Part shown: piece by piece, positions 1-5,371 of the stretch
How positions within the stretch are numbered: the stretch's first letter is position 1
How the letters are laid out: every line of letters starts with the position of its first letter
DNA from: Flavobacteriaceae bacterium
GTDB lineage: Bacteria > Bacteroidota > Bacteroidia > Flavobacteriales > Flavobacteriaceae
Length of the DNA stretch: 5,371 nt
Reading direction: 5' to 3'
Assembly (NCBI GenBank): GCA_013042825.1
Contig: JABDPL010000007.1
Location: forward strand, 1 to 5,371
The notes under the pieces: generated by a model
What the model was told of the DNA's origin: nothing
Seen by the model: the letters and a program-made list of their open reading frames with translations, nothing else
Databases searched by the model: none
Made by a program: the position numbers and the translations under genes

Positions 1-150
1 GCCGATGGTGATGACGGATGTCCTAATGAAGCAGGACCTGCGGCTAACAACGGTTGCCCATATCCTGATACAGACGGTGACGGCGTTCTTGATAAAGATG
101 ACCAGTGTCCAGATAAAGTAGGAACAGTTGCAAATAACGGATGTCCAGAA
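1..150 (+). repeat. Thrombospondin type-3 (calcium-binding) repeat region within the OmpA-like gene
   Basis: The translated residues 1-50 carry repeated Asp-rich loops that end in Cys-Pro. The segment ANNGCP occurs twice, at residues 15-20 (bases 43-60) and 44-49 (bases 130-147), 29 residues or 87 bases apart. The two DNA copies differ at several third positions, so the repeat is kept at protein level and is not a recent duplication. More repeats probably lie upstream of the window. In this family the loops bind calcium and stiffen a linker between the N-terminal domain and the peptidoglycan-binding domain. Confidence 0.85.
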
Positions 151-516
151 GTTACTGAAGCAGTAGCCAAAACACTGAATGATTACGCAAAAACAATCTT
201 GTTTGATACTGGTAAGACAACGATCAAATTCGAGTCTGCTGAAATCCTTTCAAACATAGCCGGAATACTCAAAGAGTACTCAAATGCGAAATTCAATATC
301 GACGGTCATACTGACAGCGTTGGTAGTGAATCTTTGAATCAGAAGTTATCTGAAGGTCGTGCTCAGGCGGTTGTCGATTGGCTGGTTGAAAACGGAATCG
401 ATCGTTCAAGGTTAACTGCAAGAGGATTTGGAGAATCTCAGCCAATCATGAGCAATAACACTCGTGATGGTAGAGCAAGAAACCGACGTGTGGAGATCAA
501 CCTGATCAAAAACTAA
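1..516 (+). CDS. OmpA family outer-membrane protein with TSP3 repeats, 3' portion (5' end outside window)
   Basis: The reading frame is open from base 1 to the TAA at 514-516 and gives 171 residues with no start, so the gene begins upstream. Residues 1-50 are Asp/Gly/Asn-rich with four Cys-Pro pairs (C7, C19, C36, C48), including DTDGDGVLDKDD, as in calcium-binding thrombospondin type-3 repeats. Residues of about 57-171 form an OmpA C-terminal domain: an ILFDTGKTTIKF strand, then GHTDSVGS, LSEGRAQAV, RGFGESQP and GRARNRRVEI. D105 and R120 align with E. coli OmpA D271 and R286, which bind the diaminopimelate of peptidoglycan, so binding competence is expected. Family knowledge suggests an upstream signal peptide and a barrel or other N-terminal domain, with the TSP3 stretch as a stalk in the periplasm. 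An ATG-like TTG at 199 lies inside the OmpA domain and is not a credible start. A terminator follows the gene. Confidence 0.95.
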   Translation, partial: ADGDDGCPNEAGPAANNGCPYPDTDGDGVLDKDDQCPDKVGTVANNGCPEVTEAVAKTLNDYAKTILFDTGKTTIKFESAEILSNIAGILKEYSNAKFNIDGHTDSVGSESLNQKLSEGRAQAVVDWLVENGIDRSRLTARGFGESQPIMSNNTRDGRARNRRVEINLIKN

Positions 517-544
517 AAAACTGAATTCAATTCGATAAGTTTAG

Positions 545-581
545 AAAAACGCTCCGGAAATCCGGAGCGTTTTTTATTTTT
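545..581 (+). terminator. Intrinsic (rho-independent) terminator after the OmpA-like gene
   Basis: Bases 545-557 pair perfectly with 562-574 in a 13-bp stem. Its inner 8 bp are GC-rich (CGCTCCGG with CCGGAGCG), the loop is AAAT at 558-561, and the U-run is 570-575 followed by 577-581. The A-run on the 5' side pairs with the U-run, so the hairpin could also act on the opposite strand, although there is no gene on that strand to terminate. It lies 28 bases after the OmpA stop codon and ends five bases before the next ATG, so it closes the OmpA transcript and leaves almost no room for a separate promoter downstream. Confidence 0.92.
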
Positions 582-586
582 AACCT

Positions 587-3346
587 ATGGCCACATTTAT
601 TCAGGACGTCATAGGCAGATTAAAGGAGGAATACGATGAATTCAGTGATCTAACCTTTGTACTTCCCAGTAAACGCGCGGGCCTTTTTTTATTGAAAGAA
701 TATGCGGGATCTGTGTCAACCACCCAATTCGCACCCGAGATTTGGAGCATAGAAGAATTCGTTCAGGAATTGTCCCAACTGAGGCCCATTTCAAGTACCA
801 AGCTGCTCTTTCAATTTTATCAAATCTATTTAGACCAGTCATCGATCGGTGAATACGATTCATTTGAGAAGTTTATCGGGTGGGCTCCTCTATTACTCCA
901 TGACTTCAATGAAATTGACCGTTACCTTGTTGACGCTTCCAAACTCTTCAATTACCTGGAAGCCATCCAGGATATCCAACATTGGTCGGTGGGCGATGAT
1001 CAAACCCCGTTGATTAAAAGTTATCTGTCATTCTGGAAATCCTTTGAGCCGCTGTATCAGGACCTCATTTCACATTTACTCAACACCGGTAGAGGCTATC
1101 AAGGCCTTCTGTACAGGGAGGGTGTAAAAAATCTCGAAACTTATATTCAAAGATATCCCCGCCGCCAGCATATCTTCATCGGTTTTAACGCGCTGAACAA
1201 AGCCGAATCAACAATTATACAGGAGCTGCTTGAGCATGGCAAAGCGAAGGTTTTCTGGGATATCGATAATGCTTTCCTAGAAAACGAAAAACACAGTGCC
1301 GGACATTTCATTAGACAATACCGTTCAGGTTGGAAATATTTTGATCAGAACGATTTTGAATGGTCCCACAATCATTTTTCACAAGAAAAATCAATAAAGA
1401 TACTTGGAGCTCCTGGAAATATAGGACAAGCAAAACATGTAGGTGAGATCATCAAGGACCTCATAGAACAAAAAAAGGATCTTAACCGGGTGGCGGTCAT
1501 CCTTGGTGACGAATCTCTATTGGTGCCGCTGTTAAGTTCTTTACCGAAAGAGATCGAGGCATTGAACATCACCATGGGATTGCAGTTGAGGTTTTTGCAA
1601 CTTTCAGGATTGTATGATACATGGTTTTCCCTGCAGGAAGAATTCAGAGGTAGATTCTATTATAAAGCTGTGGTCAAACTGTTATCCCATCCCACCATTT
1701 ACCGCTTGTTCGACGGTGGAAACTTCAATACAGCCGACAATATTATCGAGAATATCCGGGAACGGAATATAGCTTTTATTTCTGTGGAAGACCTCATAAC
1801 CATAGCCGGAGAAAACGATGATCTAATCAAGCTTCTTTTTACAACATGGGGTAATGATACCGTTTTTGCTCTAAAACAAATAAACGCACTCAACTACAGG
1901 ATCAAGGATTGCCTCACTCTCAATTCCGATGCTAATGAAATAGCGCTCGAGTCTCTATATCGTTATCACCAGTTATTTAATTCAATAGAGTTGTTGATTG
2001 ATGAATTTCCATATATAGATTCGATCAAGACCCTGAGAAGCCTTTTTCAGGAATTGCTGAAACAGGAAAATTTGGATTTTAAAGGAGAACCGCTCAAAGG
2101 ATTACAAATTATGGGCATGCTCGAATCCAGGGTATTGGATTTTGATACCGTCATTATGACCTCTGTAAATGAAGGTATCCTGCCTGCCGGGCATCGCGAA
2201 CAGTCCTTTATTCCGTTCACCTTGAAAAAGACCTATGAGCTTCCCACCTATATGGAACGCGACGCGATATATTCGTATCATTTTTTCAGATCGATACAAC
2301 GTGCAACACAGGTTTTCCTTTTGTACAATACCGATACCGATACTTTTAATTCCGGGGAAAAAAGCCGTTTTATTACCCAATTAGAGTTGCATGGGAAGCA
2401 CCGTATTGAACAGGCGGTTTTGAGTCCGGAAGTCCCCCGGTTGCGGTCTTCTGAGAGGACGATCAGGAAAACTCCTGAGATTATCGATATTCTGAAGGCA
2501 AAACTGGCTGAAGGTATTTCTCCTTCCGCCTTACTTCAATATATTAGGAACCCTATAGACTTTTACATGCAATATGTACTGGGCATTAAAGAAACAGAAC
2601 AAGTTGAAGAGGTGGTTGAAAGCCATACCCTGGGAACCGTGATCCATGAGACCCTAAAAGAACTTTACCAGGATTTTCTGGGTGAATTCCTGATACCAGA
2701 AAATCTAAAAACCGCTTTGGATAAGAGTCCGGTACTTATCAAGAAATATTTTTCAAAATATTACAGGGAAGGAGATCTTAGCCAGGGGAAGAACCTTATT
2801 ATTTTTGAGATCGCCAAGCAGTATGTCAGTAATTTTATACGATCGGAGATCAGGGCTGTAAAACATGGGCATCAAATCAGAGTTACAGGAGTTGAGCAAA
2901 CAGTTAAAACGTCGGTTTCTCTTGATGGTATCCCATTTAAACTTAAACTTAAGGGGCAGGTAGACAGAATAGATGAATTTAACGGTATGACCCGTATCAT
3001 TGATTATAAGACCGGACTGGTAAAATCTTCGGAGGTGGAAATCGTGCATTGGGAGGATCTGACTTCAAGTTACAGAGCCTACGGCAAGAGTTTTCAAATT
3101 TTGATGTATGCTTTCATACTGAATGAGTTGAACCATGTGACTCCGGGGTTTGAAGCTGGAATAATTTCATTTAAAAACCTGAATTCCGGATTTTTGAAAT
3201 TTGCAACAAAGGACAGGACTGGAGCTTATGCCAAGAAAAACAGCCTGATCACCGAAGCTGAGCTCCAGCAATTTAAACTTGAATTGACCAGGCTCATAAA
3301 AGAGATCCTCAATCCTGAGATCCCATTTGAAGAAAAAGACATATGA
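587..3346 (+). CDS. AddB-like PD-(D/E)XK nuclease family protein (inactivated helicase plus RecB-type nuclease)
   Basis: This 919-residue protein resembles the AddB subunit of AddAB-type double-strand-break-processing enzymes. The N-terminus has FVLPSKRAG (residues 24-32) where a helicase would have a Walker A loop; there is no GKS/GKT, so ATP hydrolysis by this subunit is not expected. A late helicase-like block follows: MGMLESRVLDFD (509-520), SVNEG (526-530) and MERDAIY (556-562). The C-terminal RecB/Cas4-type nuclease has SPSALLQYIRNP, H687 in GTVIHETL, D793 in GQVDRID, D806 and K808 in IDYKTG, and Q837 with Y841 in SFQILMY, which is a complete active site. The protein has only one cysteine, so it lacks the iron-sulfur cluster of Bacillus-type AddB. 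ATG 587 is chosen because the family N-terminal motif follows at the expected distance; no Shine-Dalgarno sequence is visible, as is usual in Bacteroidota. The likely role is end resection for recombinational repair in the cytoplasm, with a UvrD/AddA-type partner that is not in the window. The family is secure; the AddB role is inferred. Confidence 0.93.
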   Translation: MATFIQDVIGRLKEEYDEFSDLTFVLPSKRAGLFLLKEYAGSVSTTQFAPEIWSIEEFVQELSQLRPISSTKLLFQFYQIYLDQSSIGEYDSFEKFIGWAPLLLHDFNEIDRYLVDASKLFNYLEAIQDIQHWSVGDDQTPLIKSYLSFWKSFEPLYQDLISHLLNTGRGYQGLLYREGVKNLETYIQRYPRRQHIFIGFNALNKAESTIIQELLEHGKAKVFWDIDNAFLENEKHSAGHFIRQYRSGWKYFDQNDFEWSHNHFSQEKSIKILGAPGNIGQAKHVGEIIKDLIEQKKDLNRVAVILGDESLLVPLLSSLPKEIEALNITMGLQLRFLQLSGLYDTWFSLQEEFRGRFYYKAVVKLLSHPTIYRLFDGGNFNTADNIIENIRERNIAFISVEDLITIAGENDDLIKLLFTTWGNDTVFALKQINALNYRIKDCLTLNSDANEIALESLYRYHQLFNSIELLIDEFPYIDSIKTLRSLFQELLKQENLDFKGEPLKGLQIMGMLESRVLDFDTVIMTSVNEGILPAGHREQSFIPFTLKKTYELPTYMERDAIYSYHFFRSIQRATQVFLLYNTDTDTFNSGEKSRFITQLELHGKHRIEQAVLSPEVPRLRSSERTIRKTPEIIDILKAKLAEGISPSALLQYIRNPIDFYMQYVLGIKETEQVEEVVESHTLGTVIHETLKELYQDFLGEFLIPENLKTALDKSPVLIKKYFSKYYREGDLSQGKNLIIFEIAKQYVSNFIRSEIRAVKHGHQIRVTGVEQTVKTSVSLDGIPFKLKLKGQVDRIDEFNGMTRIIDYKTGLVKSSEVEIVHWEDLTSSYRAYGKSFQILMYAFILNELNHVTPGFEAGIISFKNLNSGFLKFATKDRTGAYAKKNSLITEAELQQFKLELTRLIKEILNPEIPFEEKDI
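3343..3346 (+). other. ATGA start/stop overlap joining nuclease and hydrolase genes
   Basis: The hydrolase ATG (3343-3345) overlaps the nuclease stop TGA (3344-3346). The bases upstream are A-rich without a strong Shine-Dalgarno sequence, so translation of the hydrolase probably relies on ribosomes terminating on the nuclease gene. This supports a shared transcript. Confidence 0.85.
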
Positions 3347-4200
3347 AAACTATAAGTAATCACGTAATTCCCGGCCCGAATGGAAGGCCTATTATTCTCG
3401 ACATTTTTATGCCTGTGGAAGCAAAAGATGCGCCACTTGTTATATTCTGTCATGGATATAAGGGATTTAAGGATTGGGGCGCCTGGAATATTATGTCCCA
3501 AAGCTTTGCAGGGAAGGGTGTCGCAATCATAAAGTTCAACTTCTCATTCAATGGCGGGACAGTGGAGCAGCCAATCGATTTTCCCGACCTCAAGGCTTTT
3601 TCACAGAATAATTACAGCAAGGAACTCGACGACCTGCATACCGTCCTGAATTGGATTGAAGTATCAGATATGATATCTTCTTCAATAGACCGGTCTGATA
3701 TCACTGTTATGGGGCATAGCCGCGGAGGCGGTATAGCTGCCCTGGCAGCAAACACAGACCAAAGAATCAAAAAATTGATCACCCTGGCAGGCGTAAGTGA
3801 TTTCGAGGCCCGGTTCAATATCGGTTCAGAAGAATTCGAAACCTGGAAAAGGGAAGGTGTGAAGTATGTTCTTAACGGCAGGACCAAACAACAAATGCCT
3901 CATTTGTTTCAATTCTATAAAGACTTTGAGGCCAATGCCAATCGCCTGAACATTGAAAAGGCTTTGCGATCCTTGCAGATCCCACATCTGATCATTCATG
4001 GTAATGCCGACACCTCTGTTTCTGTTGAAGAAGCCCACAATATGTATGAATGGAACCCTGATGCAGAGCTGTTCATTATTGAAGGGGCCAATCATGTATT
4101 CGGGGTGTCACATCCGTGGAATCAAAATAACTTGACTGATGCTATGAATGCCGCTGTCAGCAGAATAGTAGATTTTATCTCAACCCAGGAAAATGAATAA
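3343..4200 (+). CDS. Alpha/beta hydrolase (dienelactone-hydrolase / peptidase S9-like fold), cytoplasmic
   Basis: This 285-residue protein has the ordered marks of an alpha/beta-hydrolase. An early strand ends in LVIFCHGYKGFKDWG (32-46), where HGYKG is the oxyanion-hole region. The nucleophile elbow is GHSRGGG with S126 as nucleophile. IIHGNADTSV contains D223 as the likely acid, and EGANHVFG contains H251 as the likely base, giving a complete Ser-Asp-His triad. Residues of about 155-205, rich in aromatic and charged residues (EEFETWKREGV, HLFQFYKDFE), probably form a helical cap over the active site. There is no signal peptide or membrane segment, so it should be cytoplasmic. The substrate cannot be read from sequence; an ester- or acyl-peptide-type hydrolysis is plausible. 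It overlaps the nuclease gene by 4 bases and the transporter gene by 8, so it is the middle gene of an operon. The start is fixed by the ATGA overlap and a full-length N-terminal strand. Confidence 0.93.
   Translation: MKTISNHVIPGPNGRPIILDIFMPVEAKDAPLVIFCHGYKGFKDWGAWNIMSQSFAGKGVAIIKFNFSFNGGTVEQPIDFPDLKAFSQNNYSKELDDLHTVLNWIEVSDMISSSIDRSDITVMGHSRGGGIAALAANTDQRIKKLITLAGVSDFEARFNIGSEEFETWKREGVKYVLNGRTKQQMPHLFQFYKDFEANANRLNIEKALRSLQIPHLIIHGNADTSVSVEEAHNMYEWNPDAELFIIEGANHVFGVSHPWNQNNLTDAMNAAVSRIVDFISTQENE
4193..4200 (+). other. 8-base overlap joining hydrolase and transporter genes
   Basis: The transporter ATG (4193-4195) lies inside the end of the hydrolase gene, whose TAA is 4198-4200 (ATGAATAA). 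An AGGA at 4187-4190 is only two bases from the ATG, too close for a classical ribosome binding site. Coupled or re-initiated translation is the simplest explanation. Confidence 0.75.
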
Positions 4201-5371
4201 AGGTCTAAAGCGCCATTATCTAATTATTTTACTCGTCTTCGTTATTTTCTTCGTGATATCCTTTATTACGAACATTTTGAATTCTATAATGGCCGATGTA
4301 AAGTCCAGCTTTAACCTTAATTTATTTCTCTCCGGGCTATTACCTTTTTCTTTTTTTATCGCATACGGTGTAATGTCTATTCCCGCCGGATTCCTTTCAG
4401 AACGCTATAATGATCAAAAGCTTCTGGGGTATTCCTTTCTTCTTATTGCAATTGCTGCACTTTTATTCATTGTTTTCCCCGGGTATTGGGTCTTTGGTTT
4501 TACCCTGTTCATAATGGGTTGCAGCATGGCTGTACTCCAGGTTATTATCAATCCCTTGCTCCGTGCTGCAGGTGGTGAGGAACATTTTGCATTCAATTCT
4601 GTTCTCGCGCAGCTGGTTTTTGGCGGTGCTTCATTTCTTAGTCCGTATCTATACATGTACCTGATCAACGATCAGAATCCCGATTTTCTGGTCAGCACTC
4701 TAACATCCCTGGTTCCTGAAAACCTACCCTGGGTATCCTTGTATCTCGTTTTTGCCGGAATTGCTCTAATCATGTGGGGTATCATAAAACTTGTGAGCTA
4801 TCCTGAATTTGAGAAGACTGAAGACGAACGAAGTGGGGATAAGAGAACATATTTACATCTTCTCAGAAACAAATGGTCTATTCTCTATTTCCTTGGTATC
4901 TTTTGTTATGTCGGTACTGAACAAGGCATAGGAAATTGGATTTCACAGTTCCTTTTCCAATATCATGACCTGGGTCCTCAAACCATTGGAGCCAATACAG
5001 TCTCCAGATTCTGGGCCATGCTTACCATTGGCTGTTTGTTAGGTTTGATCCTGTTAAAGATATTAGATAGTCGCGTGGTATTGGTCTTTTCAAGCCTGGC
5101 AACCATCATCACCCTGATTGTAGCACTAACGGCATCTACCGAATGGAGCGTGAGGGCCTTCCCTATGATCGGGTTCTTTATCTCCGTGATGTGGTCAGTT
5201 ATTTTTTCCCTCGGTCTGAACTCCGTAAAAGAACATCACGGGGCACTGTCAGGCATTCTTTGCACCGGGATTGCGGGCGGAGCTGTTATGCCTTTGATCG
5301 TCGGCGGTCTGGGTGATCTGTTCGAACTTAAAACAGGGATGTTTTTTCTGATCCTCCCCTTGCTGTTCATA
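4193..5371 (+). CDS. FucP/GlcP-type sugar MFS transporter, 3' end outside window
   Basis: The frame from ATG 4193 stays open for 393 codons to the last base and has no stop, so the gene is cut by the window; family members of roughly 400-440 residues imply that most of it is present. It is strongly hydrophobic, with helices at about 9-29, 45-68, 78-95, 97-120, 135-155 and 180-201, a charged cytoplasmic loop at 204-227, then a second helical half. Family marks include AYGVMSIPAGFL in helix 2, LQVIINPLLRAAGGEEHFAF (115-134), YVGTEQGIGNW (239-249) and GGAVMPLIVGGLGD near 362-375, all matching the fucose/glucose/galactose-proton symporter branch of the major facilitator superfamily. It should sit in the inner membrane and import a small sugar or related solute. 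At the positions of E. coli FucP D46 and E135 it has N30 and Q116, so substrate and coupling ion are uncertain. The start is supported by a short basic N-terminus directly before helix 1; the next Met is residue 33, inside or after that helix. Confidence 0.9.
   Translation, partial: MNKGLKRHYLIILLVFVIFFVISFITNILNSIMADVKSSFNLNLFLSGLLPFSFFIAYGVMSIPAGFLSERYNDQKLLGYSFLLIAIAALLFIVFPGYWVFGFTLFIMGCSMAVLQVIINPLLRAAGGEEHFAFNSVLAQLVFGGASFLSPYLYMYLINDQNPDFLVSTLTSLVPENLPWVSLYLVFAGIALIMWGIIKLVSYPEFEKTEDERSGDKRTYLHLLRNKWSILYFLGIFCYVGTEQGIGNWISQFLFQYHDLGPQTIGANTVSRFWAMLTIGCLLGLILLKILDSRVVLVFSSLATIITLIVALTASTEWSVRAFPMIGFFISVMWSVIFSLGLNSVKEHHGALSGILCTGIAGGAVMPLIVGGLGDLFELKTGMFFLILPLLFI

Noticed and set aside
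199..516. A separate 105-residue gene starting with TTG at 199
   Set aside because: The frame is open without a stop from base 1, and the TTG falls inside the first conserved strand of the OmpA domain. This is an internal codon of the longer partial gene.
536..544. Possible Bacteroidota -7 promoter element TAAGTTTA upstream of the nuclease gene
   Set aside because: It lacks the final G of TAnnTTTG, no convincing -33 TTG-type element is seen about 20 bases upstream, and transcripts from it would run straight into the terminator at 545-581.
642..863. Open reading frame on the - strand inside the nuclease gene
   Set aside because: It lies wholly antisense to a confident gene, its protein has no recognisable domain, and it has no independent promoter or terminator. 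The other antisense frames at 1372-1575, 1699-1893, 2102-2380, 2753-3049, 3226-3501, 3612-3887, 3826-4095 and 4414-4668 are rejected for the same reason.
2329..2343. Short tandem repeat ACCGATACCGATAC
   Set aside because: It is about two copies of a six-base unit encoding Thr-Asp-Thr-Asp inside the nuclease gene. It is too short to call a functional repeat and fits chance plus coding sequence.
1..5371. Search for a mobile element, CRISPR array, defence island, tRNA or riboswitch
   Set aside because: No transposase or integrase protein, regularly spaced repeats, tRNA-like cloverleaf or long structured leader is visible. The only noncoding stretch is the 70 bases at 517-586, which is filled by the terminator. 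The RecB/Cas4-like nuclease domain belongs to a full-length AddB-like protein and is not a Cas4 gene.

Overview
The window looks like a stretch of chromosome from a Bacteroidota bacterium, most likely a member of the Flavobacteriia. The evidence is an OmpA-type protein with thrombospondin type-3 (TSP3) calcium-binding repeats, a large AddB-like PD-(D/E)XK nuclease of the form common in that phylum, a FucP/GlcP-type sugar transporter, start codons without strong Shine-Dalgarno sequences, and moderately AT-rich DNA. This assignment is inferred from protein families, not from a marker gene.

Layout: all four genes lie on the + strand. Positions 1-516 hold the 3' end of an outer-membrane protein: a TSP3 stalk followed by an OmpA-like peptidoglycan-binding domain. 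A strong intrinsic terminator at 545-581 closes this unit. Five bases later a tightly packed three-gene unit begins: a 919-residue AddB-like nuclease (587-3346), a 285-residue alpha/beta hydrolase (3343-4200), and a sugar-type MFS transporter (4193 to beyond the window end). The last two junctions are overlaps of 4 and 8 bases, so the three genes are probably co-transcribed and translationally coupled.

How they fit together: the OmpA-like protein is an envelope-anchoring protein and is transcriptionally separate. The nuclease is predicted to act in double-strand-break processing with a UvrD/AddA-type helicase, which is not in the window. The hydrolase and transporter have no obvious link to DNA repair, so the operon looks like a mixed housekeeping cluster rather than a single pathway.

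I found no mobile element, CRISPR array, tRNA, rRNA, riboswitch or defence system. The points most worth checking are the terminator abutting the nuclease start codon, the amide residues in the transporter where E. coli FucP has its two protonatable acids, and the absence of both a Walker A motif and an iron-sulfur cysteine set in the nuclease. I see no convincing case for a previously undescribed system here.
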